Under the pieces are notes generated by a model. That model was given only the letters and a program-made list of their open reading frames with translations. It made no database searches and was not told the origin of the DNA. Shown here in pieces: positions 37,413 to 46,521 of a stretch of DNA of 64,000 nt. Origin of the DNA: Bordetella parapertussis. Its GTDB lineage: Bacteria; Pseudomonadota; Gammaproteobacteria; Burkholderiales; SG8-39. Location: assembly GCA_945862265.1 (NCBI GenBank), contig CAMAXP010000014.1, positions 31,610-95,609 on the forward strand, read 5' to 3'. A program made the position numbers and the translations under genes. Position 1 is the stretch's first letter. Each line of letters starts with the position of its first letter.

Positions 37413-38303
37413 ATGTCCGCGTTTCTGCATGAAACGTGGGGTGGCATGGACCGGCAGTCCCGCCTGTTGTCCTGGAGTGTGGGCGTATCCCTCGTCCTGC
37501 ACGGGCTGTTGCTCTCGCTGCACTTCAAGTTTCCCGACGTGCTGAAGTTTTCCTCGACCCAGCCGCTCGAAGTCATCCTCGTCAATACCAAGACCCGGGA
37601 ACGGCCCTCGAAGGCCCAGGCCCTCGCGCAGGCCAACCTGGACGGCGGTGGGAATACGGACCAGGACAGGAGGGCGAAGACGCCGCTGCCGGTGACCAAG
37701 GCGACGGACGGCAAGGACCTTGCCGAGGCCAAACGCCGGGTGGCGGAGCTGGAAGCGCAGCAGCAGCGCTTGCTTGCGCTGGCCAAGGCGTCGCCACCGG
37801 TCGCCGCAAGTGATGCCGCGCGACCGACCCCGGCGGACGAGACAACCCCGCAACAGACGGGGCGCGATCTTCGCGAGCTCGCCCTGGCGTCGATGAAACT
37901 GCAGGCGCAGATCGACAAGCGCCACGAGGAATACCAGAAGCGTCCGCGCAAGCAGTTCATCGGGGCCAATGCCTCGGAATACCGCTTCGCGCAGTATGAG
38001 GAGGAGTGGCGCAACAAGGTCGAGCGGGTCGGCACCCTCAACTATCCGGCCGAAGCGCGCGGCAAGCTCTACGGTTCCCTGCGGCTGGAGGTCGCGCTGC
38101 GACCCGACGGGAACATCGAATCGATCCGGCTGGAGCGATCTTCCGGCCTCAAGGTGCTCGACGAAGCGGCGTTCCGGATCGTTCGCATGGCGGCGCCGTA
38201 CGGCGAGTTCCCAGCGGACATCCGCAAGGACACGGACCTCCTGATCATTACCCGCACCTGGTTCTTCGGCCGGGGCGATGCAGTGTTGACCAAGCGGGAC
38301 TGA
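37413..38303 (+). CDS. TonB-like energy transducer
   Basis: Inner-membrane-anchored periplasmic protein of about 296 aa. One N-terminal membrane helix (LLSWSVGVSLVLHGLLLSL) is followed by a long linker with a coiled-coil stretch (AKRRVAELEAQQQRLLALAK) and a C-terminal TonB_C domain (LNYPAEARGKLYGSLRLEVALRPDGNIESI). This form would couple proton motive force to outer-membrane transport. ATG 37413 is preferred over TTG 37368; ATG 37446 is also possible. A TACAAT (37335-37340) may serve as -10. It is followed 4 bases later by aroE. Confidence 0.82.
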   Translation: MSAFLHETWGGMDRQSRLLSWSVGVSLVLHGLLLSLHFKFPDVLKFSSTQPLEVILVNTKTRERPSKAQALAQANLDGGGNTDQDRRAKTPLPVTKATDGKDLAEAKRRVAELEAQQQRLLALAKASPPVAASDAARPTPADETTPQQTGRDLRELALASMKLQAQIDKRHEEYQKRPRKQFIGANASEYRFAQYEEEWRNKVERVGTLNYPAEARGKLYGSLRLEVALRPDGNIESIRLERSSGLKVLDEAAFRIVRMAAPYGEFPADIRKDTDLLIITRTWFFGRGDAVLTKRD

Positions 38304-38307
38304 GCGC

Positions 38308-39111
38308 GTGCCTGACCGCTACGCGGTGATCGGACACCCGGTCGCCCACTCCCGCTCCCCCTGGATCCACGCCCAGTTTGCGCTCCAGACGGGCGAAGCC
38401 ATCGCCTACGAGCCGTTGTTCGCGCCGCTGGACGGTTTTGCCGCGACTGTTGCGGCGTTTCGCGCAGCCGGCGGCCGCGGCGCAAACGTCACGCTTCCGT
38501 TCAAGGAGCAGGCCTGCGCCCTGTCCACGCAGCTTTCCGAGCGCGCCCGTGCCGCGCAGGCGGTCAACACATTGGTCTTCTCGGCCGATGGTGTGCACGG
38601 GGACAACACCGACGGCTACGGACTGGTGAGCGACCTCACCGTTAATCTCGGGTTTGCGATCGGGGGGCGCCGGATCCTGCTTGCCGGTGCGGGGGGCGCC
38701 GCGCGCGGCGTCCTGCTTCCGCTTCTGGGCGAGCGACCGTCGGCGCTCGTGATCGCGAACCGCGATGTGGCAAAGGCGCGTGCGCTTGCGGGCGGGTTCG
38801 CCGGAGTCACGGCATGCGGGTACGCGGACCTCGCAGGCGAGCGCTACGACCTCGTTATCAACGCAACCTCAGCCAGCCTGGCCGATGCCGCCCTGCCGCT
38901 CCCTGCGCAGATTTACGGCGCCGGCAGCCTGGCCTACGACATGGTGTATGGGCGCGACACGGCGTTCATGCGTCAGGCCCGGGCGGAAGGCGCTGCGCGG
39001 ACCTCGGACGGCGCTGGCATGCTGGTCGAACAGGCGGCGGAATCCTTCTTCCTCTGGCGGGGCGTGCGGCCCGCAACCGCACCGGTGCTCGCTGCCCTGC
39101 GCGGCGCCTGA
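38308..39111 (+). CDS. aroE: shikimate dehydrogenase
   Basis: NADP-dependent reductase of 267 aa, 3-dehydroshikimate to shikimate. Shikimate-binding residues are in GHPVAHSRSPWIH, catalytic Lys66 in NVTLPFKE and Asp in DNTDGYGL. The NADP fold is LLAGAGGAARGVLLPL and basic ANRD. The GTG at 38308 is the start; it lies 4 bases after the TonB-like gene. mtgA follows after 8 bases. Confidence 0.94.
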   Translation: MPDRYAVIGHPVAHSRSPWIHAQFALQTGEAIAYEPLFAPLDGFAATVAAFRAAGGRGANVTLPFKEQACALSTQLSERARAAQAVNTLVFSADGVHGDNTDGYGLVSDLTVNLGFAIGGRRILLAGAGGAARGVLLPLLGERPSALVIANRDVAKARALAGGFAGVTACGYADLAGERYDLVINATSASLADAALPLPAQIYGAGSLAYDMVYGRDTAFMRQARAEGAARTSDGAGMLVEQAAESFFLWRGVRPATAPVLAALRGA

Positions 39112-39119
39112 GGTCGCGC

Positions 39120-39824
39120 ATGCGGCTTGCGCGCGCGGCCTGGAAGTCCCTCTGCTACGGGTTGGCTGCCGTAGTCCTGGCGGTGGCGCTGGTGCAGGGC
39201 TGGTTCTATGCCCACGTCTGGTGGTGGGCGGACCACAACCCGTCCTCGACGGCATTCATGGACGCACGGCTCGCCTCGATGCAGCAGAAAGATCCCAAGG
39301 CTGCACTCAAGTATCAGTGGGCGCGGTATGACCGCATCTCGGCCAACCTGAAACGTGCCGTCGTCGCGGCAGAGGACGCAAAGTTCGTCGATCACGAAGG
39401 GTTCGACTGGGTGGGCATCCAGAAGGCGCTCGAGAAGAACGAGAAGAAGGGAAAGGTGGTCGCCGGCGGATCGACCATCAGCCAGCAGCTGGCCAAGAAC
39501 CTGCTCCTGTCGGGCAGCCGGTCCTGGCTCCGCAAGGGCCAGGAGGCGGTCATCACCTGGATGCTCGAGGCGACGATGGACAAGCGCCGTATCCTCGAGC
39601 TGTACCTGAACGTGGCCGAGTGGGGCAATGGCGTGTTCGGTGCGGAAGCTGCGGCGCGCCACTATTTCGGCATTTCCGCTGCGCAGCTCTCGCCCCAGCA
39701 GGCGGCGTGGCTTGCGGCCATCCTTCCGGCGCCACAGCGCTACGACCGTAATCGCGTGGCGCCGTGGATCGCAAGAAAAGCCGAGATCATCTACTCGCGC
39801 ATGCCAGGGGCACAGATCCCTTAG
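39120..39824 (+). CDS. mtgA: monofunctional biosynthetic peptidoglycan transglycosylase
   Basis: Membrane-anchored glycosyltransferase family 51 enzyme of 234 aa that polymerises lipid II. An N-terminal membrane helix (LAAVVLAVALVQGWFY) precedes the catalytic domain. GT51 motifs are AAEDAKFVDHEGFDW (catalytic Glu), GGSTISQQLAKNLLL, RKGQEAVITWMLE and ELYLNVAEWGNGVFGAE. It has no transpeptidase domain, as expected for MtgA. The order aroE-mtgA is common in betaproteobacteria. Confidence 0.95.
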   Translation: MRLARAAWKSLCYGLAAVVLAVALVQGWFYAHVWWWADHNPSSTAFMDARLASMQQKDPKAALKYQWARYDRISANLKRAVVAAEDAKFVDHEGFDWVGIQKALEKNEKKGKVVAGGSTISQQLAKNLLLSGSRSWLRKGQEAVITWMLEATMDKRRILELYLNVAEWGNGVFGAEAAARHYFGISAAQLSPQQAAWLAAILPAPQRYDRNRVAPWIARKAEIIYSRMPGAQIP

Positions 39825-39921
39825 CGGCTGGTGCGGGAGTTTTCGGGTTTCGCGCAAGGCGGCCTTTCTCTACAATGCAGGCACGTCCTCAACCGGCCGC
39901 AACGGCCCAGGCATCCCCGCC

Positions 39922-41364
39922 ATGGCCGACCTTGCCAACCGGCTTGAAATCGAAGACCTGAAGGAGAACCTGCGCGAGGTGCAGGAGCTCCTGCATCGTC
40001 ACGCGGTCATCGAGGGCCTGGTCGCCCGGCAGGACATGCCGAAGCACGAACTCGTCGAGCAGATGGTGCAGAAGCAGCACCTTGCCGAATTGCGCGGCAA
40101 GATCGAGAGCCTGCACCCTGCCGACATCGCATTCATCCTGGAGTCGCTCCCGTTGGAGGAGCGGCTTGTGGTCTGGGACCTCGTCAAGGCCGATCGGGAC
40201 GGGGAGATCCTGCTTGAGGTTTCCGACGCGGTGCGCGAGTCGCTCATCGCGAGCATGGACTCCGAGGAACTCGTGGCCGCGGCCGAGACGCTGGAGGCCG
40301 ACGAGTTCGCCGACCTGGCGCCCGACCTGCCCGAGGACGTCATCCAGGACGTCATCCAGTCGCTCCCGTTCGAAGAGCGCGAGCAGCTCCGCGCGGCAAT
40401 GTCCTATGCCGAGGACTCCGTGGGCGCGCTCATGGACTTCGACATGGTGACGGTGCGCGAGGACGTGACGCTCGAAGCCGTCACACGCTACCTGCGACGG
40501 CTGGACGAACTGCCGGGGCATACCGACCAGCTTTTCGTCGTCGACCGTGACCAGAAGCTCAAGGGCTCGCTTTCGCTCGCGCGCCTGATCGTGTCGGACC
40601 TCGAGGCCGAGGTCGGGACGGTCATGATCCCGGAGCTGATTTCGTTCAACCCGGAAGACAACGCAGGTGACGCCGCACAGGCCTTCGAGCGATATGACCT
40701 CGTGTCCGCGCCCGTCGTCGACCAGGGCGGAAGGCTGGTCGGTCGCCTCACCGTCGACGCTGTCGTGGACTACATCCGCGAGTCGAGCGCCGAGCAGGTC
40801 CTCGCCGAGGCCGGCCTGAGCGAGGAGGAGGATATCTTCGCGCCGGTGTGGGACAGCTTCAAGAACCGCTGGGCCTGGCTGGCGGTGAACCTGGTGACCG
40901 CCTTCATCGCGTCACGTGTCATCGGGGCGTTCGAGGGATCCATCGAGAAGCTGGTTGCGCTCGCGGCATTGATGCCGATCGTGGCCGGCATCGGCGGCAA
41001 TTCGGGCAACCAGACGACGACGATGATCGTGCGGGCGCTGGCGCTGGGCCAGCTGCAGCCGCACTACTGGCGCAAGCTCCTCAAGAAGGAACTCGGCGTG
41101 GCGCTCCTCAATGGGATGGTGTGGGGTGGGCTGCTCGGGCTGCTGGCGTGGATGCTCTACGACAGCAAGGCGCTGGGCGCAGTGATGACGCTCGCGATGG
41201 CGCTGAATCTCGCGCTGGCTGCTTTCATGGGGGTGGCCATTCCATACGCACGCGAGAAGCTGGGCAGGGATCCCGCGGTCGGATCCAGCGTGCTGATCAC
41301 GGCCTGCACAGACTCCGGCGGGTTCTTTATCTTCCTGGGCCTTGCGACCCTAATCCTGCTTTAG
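39922..41364 (+). CDS. mgtE: MgtE-type magnesium transporter
   Basis: Magnesium channel/transporter of 480 aa. Cytosolic N domain (LREVQELLHRHAVIEGLVARQ and following helical repeats), two CBS domains (about residues 150-275, DQLFVVDRD and SAPVVDQGGRLVGRL), then five membrane helices. The pore signature region is MPIVAGIGGNSGNQTTTMIVRALALGQ and the last helix LITACTDSGGFFIFLGLAT. The N domain and CBS pair gate the pore by binding magnesium. ATG 39922 is preferred since longer readings overlap mtgA. Its 3' end overlaps the convergent GNAT gene by 15 bases. Confidence 0.95.
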   Translation: MADLANRLEIEDLKENLREVQELLHRHAVIEGLVARQDMPKHELVEQMVQKQHLAELRGKIESLHPADIAFILESLPLEERLVVWDLVKADRDGEILLEVSDAVRESLIASMDSEELVAAAETLEADEFADLAPDLPEDVIQDVIQSLPFEEREQLRAAMSYAEDSVGALMDFDMVTVREDVTLEAVTRYLRRLDELPGHTDQLFVVDRDQKLKGSLSLARLIVSDLEAEVGTVMIPELISFNPEDNAGDAAQAFERYDLVSAPVVDQGGRLVGRLTVDAVVDYIRESSAEQVLAEAGLSEEEDIFAPVWDSFKNRWAWLAVNLVTAFIASRVIGAFEGSIEKLVALAALMPIVAGIGGNSGNQTTTMIVRALALGQLQPHYWRKLLKKELGVALLNGMVWGGLLGLLAWMLYDSKALGAVMTLAMALNLALAAFMGVAIPYAREKLGRDPAVGSSVLITACTDSGGFFIFLGLATLILL

Positions 41365-41928
41365 GCCGGACCACGCGGCGGCGAGGCGCCGTGCGGCATG
41401 CGCCTGGGACTTCAGCGCGTAGTCGAACAGCGCTACCCGGTCGGCGAAAAGCTCGGTTGCGATGGAGGCTGCGTCGCCCGGCGGCAGTTCCAGGTAGGCG
41501 TCAGCCTCGCCGCGTTCGGCCGCAATGCGCATTCCCTGCTTGCGGGCGAGGTGCATCATTGCGCCGTTCTCGGCCAGGCAATGCATGAACAGTGTCGGCA
41601 CTCCCCAGTTACGCGCATGCAGGTGCGTGCGCGCAAGCAGGGCGCCGCCCAGTCCTTTGCCGCGATGGGCCGGAAGCACCGATACACCTAGTTCCGCAAA
41701 CCCTTCGCTGCGTGCAAGGTGCCCGACGCCGGCAAGGCTCATATCGTCGTCAAACACGCCATAGACCGCGTCGCGTTCGAAATCGATGCGCGTGACGTAG
41801 TCGCATACGCCGTGGTCTGAAAGCGCGACGCCGAACCGCAGGCGGCGGTCTTCCGCGTTCAGTGCGAGAAAGTGCTTCTGTAGCGCATCGCGCTGCAGTC
41901 GGGAAAGCTCGTTTGTGACAATGTTCAC
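41350..41928 (-). CDS. GNAT-family N-acetyltransferase
   Basis: A 192-residue acetyltransferase. The acetyl-CoA loop is VLPAHRGKGLGGALLARTHLHAR (R-x-x-G-x-G/A pattern) and the substrate-strand region AELGVSVLP precedes it. The start is GTG 41928 (VNIVTNEL), with only a weak ribosome-binding site. The frame remains open into hemL but that region is clearly hemL on the same strand in another frame. The substrate is unknown. It lies 53 bases after hemL and may be the last gene of the thiD-thiE-hemL message. Confidence 0.78.
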   Translation of the reverse strand: MNIVTNELSRLQRDALQKHFLALNAEDRRLRFGVALSDHGVCDYVTRIDFERDAVYGVFDDDMSLAGVGHLARSEGFAELGVSVLPAHRGKGLGGALLARTHLHARNWGVPTLFMHCLAENGAMMHLARKQGMRIAAERGEADAYLELPPGDAASIATELFADRVALFDYALKSQAHAARRLAAAWSGLKQD

Positions 41929-41981
41929 GTTGAATGGTCCAGGGTTTCGGATAGGACCACCATGAGCATGGTTTGTTCCAG

Positions 41982-43268
41982 CTATCGTGACAGGGATTGC
42001 AAGGATTCGCGCGCCGCTGCAAGGGTCGCGTCGATTTCCGCCTGCCCGTGGGCCGCGGATACGAACCCGGCCTCGAACGCCGAGGGCGCGAGGTAAACGC
42101 CGCGGTCGAGCATCGCGTGGAAGAAGGCATTGAACCGGTCCTTGTCCGAGGTCATGACCTCGGCAAAACTCGTGGGCGCCTGCTTGCGGAAATAGATCCC
42201 GAACATGCTGCCCACCGACTGGGCCGAGAAATCCACGCCCGCCCGCTTCGCTTCGTCCGCAAGCCCCGCGACGAGCGCCTGGGTGGTCTTCTCGATCTTT
42301 GCGGCGAATCCCGGGTCGGAAACGAGTTTCAGCGTGGTGAAACCCGCCGCAACCGCGACCGGATTGCCTGACAGCGTGCCCGCCTGGTAGACCGGGCCGA
42401 GCGGGGCGATCTTCTCCATGATCTCGCGCCGTCCGCCAAACGCACCAACGGGCATGCCGCCGCCGATCACCTTGCCGAGCGTGGTGAGGTCGGGGCGGAT
42501 GCCGTAGCGCGCCTGTGCGCCGCCAAGCGCCACGCGAAAGCCCGTCATCACCTCGTCGAAAATGAGCACCGCGCCATGCTGCGTGCACAATTCGCGCAGG
42601 GTCTCGAGGAACCCGGGCTTGGGCAGGATCAGGTTCATGTTTCCCGCCACCGGCTCGACGATGACGCCGGCGATCTCTGCGCCCTGCGATGCAAACAGCG
42701 CCTTGACCTGGTCGCTGTCGTTGTAGTCCAGGACGAGCGTGTGCTTTGCGATGTCTTCGGGCACGCCGGCGGAACTGGGATTGCCGAACGTGAGCGCACC
42801 GGACCCAGCCTTGACCAGCAGGCTGTCGGCATGGCCGTGGTAGCAGCCTTCGAACTTCACGATCTTGGCGCGCCCGGTATAGCCGCGTGCGAGCCGGATC
42901 GCGGTCATCGTTGCCTCGGTCCCCGAAGACACCAGCCGCACCATTTCGATCGATGGCACGAGCGAGCAGAGCAGCTCCGCGAGCTCGATCTCCGACTCGG
43001 TCGGTGCGCCGAAGGACAGCGCGCGCGCTGCAGCGGCCTGCACCGCCTCGACGACTGCGGGGTGGGTATGCCCGAGGACCATCGGCCCCCACGAGCCGAC
43101 ATAGTCGACATAGCGCTTGCCGTTGGCGTCCCACAGGTGGGCGCCGGAGGCACGCTCGAAAAAGAGCGGGGTGCCGCCGACCGAACGGAATGCGCGCACC
43201 GGGGAGTTGACGCCCGCGGGAATGCGCTGCTGGGCGCGCAGAAAAAGTTCTTCGTTGCGGTTGCTCAT
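41982..43268 (-). CDS. hemL: glutamate-1-semialdehyde 2,1-aminomutase
   Basis: PLP enzyme of 428 aa making 5-aminolevulinate for haem and cobalamin. The PLP Lys266 is in [17 protein letters not shown]. Other conserved parts: [16 protein letters not shown] near the start, [24 protein letters not shown] and the [10 protein letters not shown] segment with the cofactor Asp. The start overlaps the thiE stop by 4 bases (ATGA). The cofactor link with MetH (cobalamin) is through tetrapyrrole supply only. Confidence 0.96.
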   Translation of the reverse strand: MSNRNEELFLRAQQRIPAGVNSPVRAFRSVGGTPLFFERASGAHLWDANGKRYVDYVGSWGPMVLGHTHPAVVEAVQAAAARALSFGAPTESEIELAELLCSLVPSIEMVRLVSSGTEATMTAIRLARGYTGRAKIVKFEGCYHGHADSLLVKAGSGALTFGNPSSAGVPEDIAKHTLVLDYNDSDQVKALFASQGAEIAGVIVEPVAGNMNLILPKPGFLETLRELCTQHGAVLIFDEVMTGFRVALGGAQARYGIRPDLTTLGKVIGGGMPVGAFGGRREIMEKIAPLGPVYQAGTLSGNPVAVAAGFTTLKLVSDPGFAAKIEKTTQALVAGLADEAKRAGVDFSAQSVGSMFGIYFRKQAPTSFAEVMTSDKDRFNAFFHAMLDRGVYLAPSAFEAGFVSAAHGQAEIDATLAAARESLQSLSR

Positions 43269-43879
43269 GCTGGGCTCTTCTCAAAAAGGGATTGATACCG
43301 GGCGGCACGACCGGCAATGTCCGGCGCGCCGAAAAGGTCTGAAATGACCGCAAGGCAGTCCGCCCCGGCGGAAATCACCGCGGGGGCGTTTTCAAGGGTA
43401 ATGCCGCCGATCGCGACCAGCGGCACGCCCAGCGCGCGGGCGCGCACGAACAGGTCGAGCGGTGCACGCGCTGCAGCGGGCTTGGTGCCCGAGGCGAAGA
43501 CGCTGCCGAAAGCCACGTGGTCCGCCCCGTCCTCGATCGCGTGACGAGCGGCATCCAGGCTGGCGTAACACGAGACGCCCAGCAGTTTTCCCGGGAGCCT
43601 CCGGCGGGCAGCCGCGACTTCGCCATCGTCCCTGCCGACATGGGCGCCATCGGCGTCGATCGCCTCGGCCAGCGCGACATCGTCATTCACGATCAACCGT
43701 GCGCGCTTTGCGCGGGCCATTTTCAGAAGGGCCGAAGCCTGTTCCCGGCGCAACTCGGCGTCGGCCAGCTTGTTGCGGTACTGGAGAAGGGTGACGCCCC
43801 CATCGAGCGCCTGGGCTGCCAGCCGGAGCAGCGCGTCTGTCGACGAAACATCTGGCGTAATGGCGTACAGGCCCTTCAC
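43265..43879 (-). CDS. thiE: thiamine-phosphate synthase
   Basis: TIM-barrel enzyme of 204 aa joining HMP pyrophosphate and thiazole phosphate. Motifs: [69 protein letters not shown] and [30 protein letters not shown] 43879 overlaps the thiD stop as GTGA. The neighbouring thiD makes the pyrimidine substrate. Confidence 0.94.
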   Translation of the reverse strand: MKGLYAITPDVSSTDALLRLAAQALDGGVTLLQYRNKLADAELRREQASALLKMARAKRARLIVNDDVALAEAIDADGAHVGRDDGEVAAARRRLPGKLLGVSCYASLDAARHAIEDGADHVAFGSVFASGTKPAAARAPLDLFVRARALGVPLVAIGGITLENAPAVISAGADCLAVISDLFGAPDIAGRAARYQSLFEKSPA

Positions 43880-44727
43880 GAGTCCTCTCGGCCGCTTTCG
43901 GGGGGCGGCATGTTTTCGCCATCGACTTCACGCGCCCAGAAAAACCGGTCGGGCAGGTGCTGGCCCATTCCAGGGCGGAATCCATGGGCCAGTGCCTGCC
44001 AGGTGTACTCCTGGGCTTCGCGCACGGCTTCGGGCACGTCCAGCCCGTTGGCCATGGTCGCGGCAATGGCCGACGCGAGCGTGCAGCCCGAACCATGGTA
44101 GCTCCCCGGGAGGCGCTTCCAGCGGTCGCTGCGCACGATCCCTCCCTCGCCGTAGAGCGTATTGATCACTTCAGCGGTGTTCTCGTGCGTGCCGGTGATC
44201 AGCACGAACTCACAGCCCAGCGAAACCAGGCGCGTGGCGCATTCGTCCAGGCCCGGGTCGTCCTCGTCTTCATCCTCTTCGGCCAGGCGCCGCGCTTCCA
44301 TGCTGTTCGGGGTGAGCACCGTGGTCTGCGGGATGATCAGTTCGCGCATCGCGATGATCATGTCTTCGCTGGACAGGGCATCGCCGCGGCCCGATGCCAG
44401 CACCGGGTCGAGGATCACCGGGATTTCCGGGTAATCCGAGATGATTTCCGCGATCGCGGTGATGTTCTCCACAGACCCCAGCACCCCGAGCTTGAATGCG
44501 GCGACCGGCATGTCCTCGAGGATCTTCCTTGCCTGGTCCACGACCCAGTCGCTGTCGATCGCCAGGAGGTCGTCGACGCCGCGGGTGTCCTGCACTGTCA
44601 GGGCGGTTACGACCGAAAGCGGATGGCAACCCATACTCGCCAGGGTCAGCAGGTCGGCCTGCAATCCCGCGCCTCCCGTGGGATCGGAGGCGGCGAAGCT
44701 GAGCACGATTGGCGGGACGGAGGACAT
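43876..44727 (-). CDS. thiD: hydroxymethylpyrimidine/phosphomethylpyrimidine kinase
   Basis: Ribokinase-fold kinase of 283 aa that makes HMP pyrophosphate. Conserved regions: SFAASDPTGGAGLQADLLTLASMGCHP, VTALTVQDTRGV, PVILDPVLASGRGDAL and the catalytic GSGCTLASAIAA. An acidic insert (about EEDEDEDDPG) lies in the middle and is unusual for the family. ATG 44727 is preceded by TCCTCC on the plus strand, i.e. a GGAGGA ribosome-binding site. It is divergent from rubredoxin. Confidence 0.93.
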   Translation of the reverse strand: MSSVPPIVLSFAASDPTGGAGLQADLLTLASMGCHPLSVVTALTVQDTRGVDDLLAIDSDWVVDQARKILEDMPVAAFKLGVLGSVENITAIAEIISDYPEIPVILDPVLASGRGDALSSEDMIIAMRELIIPQTTVLTPNSMEARRLAEEDEDEDDPGLDECATRLVSLGCEFVLITGTHENTAEVINTLYGEGGIVRSDRWKRLPGSYHGSGCTLASAIAATMANGLDVPEAVREAQEYTWQALAHGFRPGMGQHLPDRFFWAREVDGENMPPPESGREDS

Positions 44728-44823
44728 GGCTGGGCTGGGAGCACGGCCCGTACCGTACCGGGCGCGTGCGATGCGTGGATAAGTTAAGATGCCGGGCCAT
44801 TTTAACCTACCCACTTTGATCTC

Positions 44824-45006
44824 ATGTCTGAAAACAAGGAGTTCCGCAGCTGGATGTGCCTCATTTGCGGCTGGATATACGACGAGGCCGCAGGTTTGCC
44901 AGAAGAGGGCATCACGCCCGGGACGCGCTGGGAAGACGTGCCAATCAACTGGACCTGCCCTGAGTGCGGCGCCCGCAAGGACGATTTCGAGATGGTCGAG
45001 ATCTAG
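44824..45006 (+). CDS. rubredoxin
   Basis: Small iron protein of 60 aa carrying one Fe(Cys)4 centre, an electron carrier. The ligands are Cys12 and Cys15 (CLICGWIYDE) and Cys45 and Cys48 (CPECGARKDDFE), with the usual aromatic core (Trp17, Tyr19, Trp36). The length is typical. It lies between thiD and the pil chemosensory cluster, a common betaproteobacterial arrangement. Confidence 0.95.
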   Translation: MSENKEFRSWMCLICGWIYDEAAGLPEEGITPGTRWEDVPINWTCPECGARKDDFEMVEI

Positions 45007-45011
45007 CCAAG

Positions 45012-45044
45012 CCGATTAAGCTTGCCGCAACGGGGCTTATCGGC
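45012..45044 (+). terminator. possible terminator hairpin after rubredoxin
   Basis: GCCGATTAAGC and GCTTATCGGC can pair with a one-base bulge. The tail CCTTGATTTG is only weakly T-rich, so termination is uncertain. Confidence 0.35.
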
Positions 45045-45046
45045 CC

Positions 45047-45076
45047 TTGATTTGAATTCACTTTAGCGCCTAGTAT
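45047..45076 (+). promoter_or_regulatory. candidate promoter of the pilGHIJ-chpA operon
   Basis: TTGATT (45047-45052), an 18-base spacer and TAGTAT (45071-45076). The start site would be near 45083, 77 bases before pilG. Confidence 0.4.
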
Positions 45077-45159
45077 TCAAACGGTCCGCGCACTGCCTCA
45101 GGCCGGGCGCGGCTTGCCCGCGCGGACGCATGCCGTGGGCGAATACACAGGGGGCAGGC

Positions 45160-45582
45160 ATGACAGATTCCGCTGCCGAAGCGAAGGGCAGCCTCGCCGG
45201 CGTGAAGGTCATGGTGATCGACGATTCGAACACCATCCGGCGCAGCGCGGAGATTTTCCTGCTCCAGGCGGGCGCGACCGTCATCCTTGCGGAGGACGGC
45301 TTCGACGCCCTGGCCAAGATCGCTGACTACCAGCCGGAAGTCGTGTTTGTCGACATCATGATGCCGCGCCTTGACGGTTACCAGACCTGCGCGCTCATCA
45401 AGAAGAACCCGAAATTCGCCGCCACGCCGGTGGTCATGCTGTCCTCGAAGGACGGCCTCTTCGACCGCGCGCGCGGTCGCATGGTGGGGTCGAACGAATA
45501 CCTCACCAAACCCTTCACGAAGGACAGCCTGCTCAGGACAGTCGGCGCGCACGTGCACGGTGCCGGGCGGCCCGCAGGCTGA
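45160..45582 (+). CDS. pilG: PilG-like response regulator
   Basis: Stand-alone receiver of 140 aa, output of the Pil-Chp chemosensory system that promotes type IV pilus extension. Acidic pair Asp21-Asp22, phosphoacceptor Asp65 (VFVDIMMPRLDGYQTC) and the KPF lysine (YLTKPF) are visible. There is no output domain. ATG 45160 is preceded by GGGGGCAGGC. It is followed 25 bases later by a second receiver gene. Confidence 0.9.
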   Translation: MTDSAAEAKGSLAGVKVMVIDDSNTIRRSAEIFLLQAGATVILAEDGFDALAKIADYQPEVVFVDIMMPRLDGYQTCALIKKNPKFAATPVVMLSSKDGLFDRARGRMVGSNEYLTKPFTKDSLLRTVGAHVHGAGRPAG

Positions 45583-45607
45583 CCCAGGCGAGCACCCAGA
45601 GAAGCCC

Positions 45608-45973
45608 ATGTCGATCAAGAAAATCCTAGTCGTGGATGATTCGCCGACTGAACGCCAGTGCATGCTCGAAGCGCTGTCCAAGCTCGGTTACCAGGTCGTG
45701 CTCGCCGAAAGCGGCGAGGAAGGTGTGGCAAAAGCGCGCGCCGAACTCCCCGACCTCGTGTTGATGGACGTGGTCATGCCCGGCTCCAACGGGTTCCAGG
45801 CCACGCGCCAGATCTCGAAGGACGAGGCTACGAAGCACATCCCCGTGATCATCTGCACCACCAAGTCGCAGGAAACCGATCGCATCTGGGGCCTGCGGCA
45901 GGGCGCGCGCGACTACATCGTGAAGCCCGTCGATGTGAACGACCTCGCGGCAAAGATCGCGGCGATCGGCTGA
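45608..45973 (+). CDS. pilH: PilH-like response regulator
   Basis: Second stand-alone receiver, 121 aa. Acidic pair Asp10-Asp11, phosphoacceptor Asp54 (LVLMDVVMPGSNGFQATRQ) and DYIVKPVD are conserved; the shift from the PilG form (PGSNGFQATR) is the usual PilH sequence. In Pseudomonas PilH favours pilus retraction or drains phosphate from the kinase. It lies between pilG and pilI. Confidence 0.9.
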   Translation: MSIKKILVVDDSPTERQCMLEALSKLGYQVVLAESGEEGVAKARAELPDLVLMDVVMPGSNGFQATRQISKDEATKHIPVIICTTKSQETDRIWGLRQGARDYIVKPVDVNDLAAKIAAIG

Positions 45974-45977
45974 GACC

Positions 45978-46493
45978 ATGTCCCGTCGCGTCAGCCTGAA
46001 GGAGTTCCAGGAGGGTCTCACGAAGCGGATCAAGGCCGCCGCGGGCGAGACTGCGCCGACGGCAAGGCTGGGATTCGAGGCCGGCGGCGAGCACTGGCTC
46101 GCGCGACTCGACCATTCCGGCGAGGTCTTCCAGGTGCCCGACGTGCAGCGGGTGCCGCTCACCAGGGACTGGTTCCTCGGCGTGGCCAACATCCGCGGGG
46201 CGCTTTTCGGCGTGACCGACTTCGGGGCCTTCCTGGGAAAGCCCCTCACGGCGCGCGGGCCGGACAACCGCCTGCTGCTCATCGGCCAGCCCTTCGGCGT
46301 GAACTGCGCTTTACACGTCAGCCGGCTGGCCGGCCTGCGCAATGTGGCCGATTTCGAGGCGGAGCCGCCTTCCGGGCCGTTTGCTGTCTGGTCGGCCTCC
46401 GCGTGGCGGGACAAGGAAGGGCGGGTCTGGCGCGAGCTGGACACCGAGCGACTGCTTGCGCATCGCGAATTCATGGACATCGCCGTGCACTAG
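45978..46493 (+). CDS. pilI: PilI-like CheW adaptor
   Basis: CheW-domain adaptor of 171 aa linking the receptor PilJ to the ChpA kinase. It has the CheW beta-barrel: EHWLARLDHSGEVFQVPDVQRVPLT, then FLGVANIRGALFGVTDFGAFLG. It starts 4 bases after pilH, and PilJ follows 28 bases later behind its own good ribosome-binding site. Confidence 0.9.
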   Translation: MSRRVSLKEFQEGLTKRIKAAAGETAPTARLGFEAGGEHWLARLDHSGEVFQVPDVQRVPLTRDWFLGVANIRGALFGVTDFGAFLGKPLTARGPDNRLLLIGQPFGVNCALHVSRLAGLRNVADFEAEPPSGPFAVWSASAWRDKEGRVWRELDTERLLAHREFMDIAVH

Positions 46494-46521
46494 CGGCGTA
46501 CAAGGGATCAACGGAGGATTC

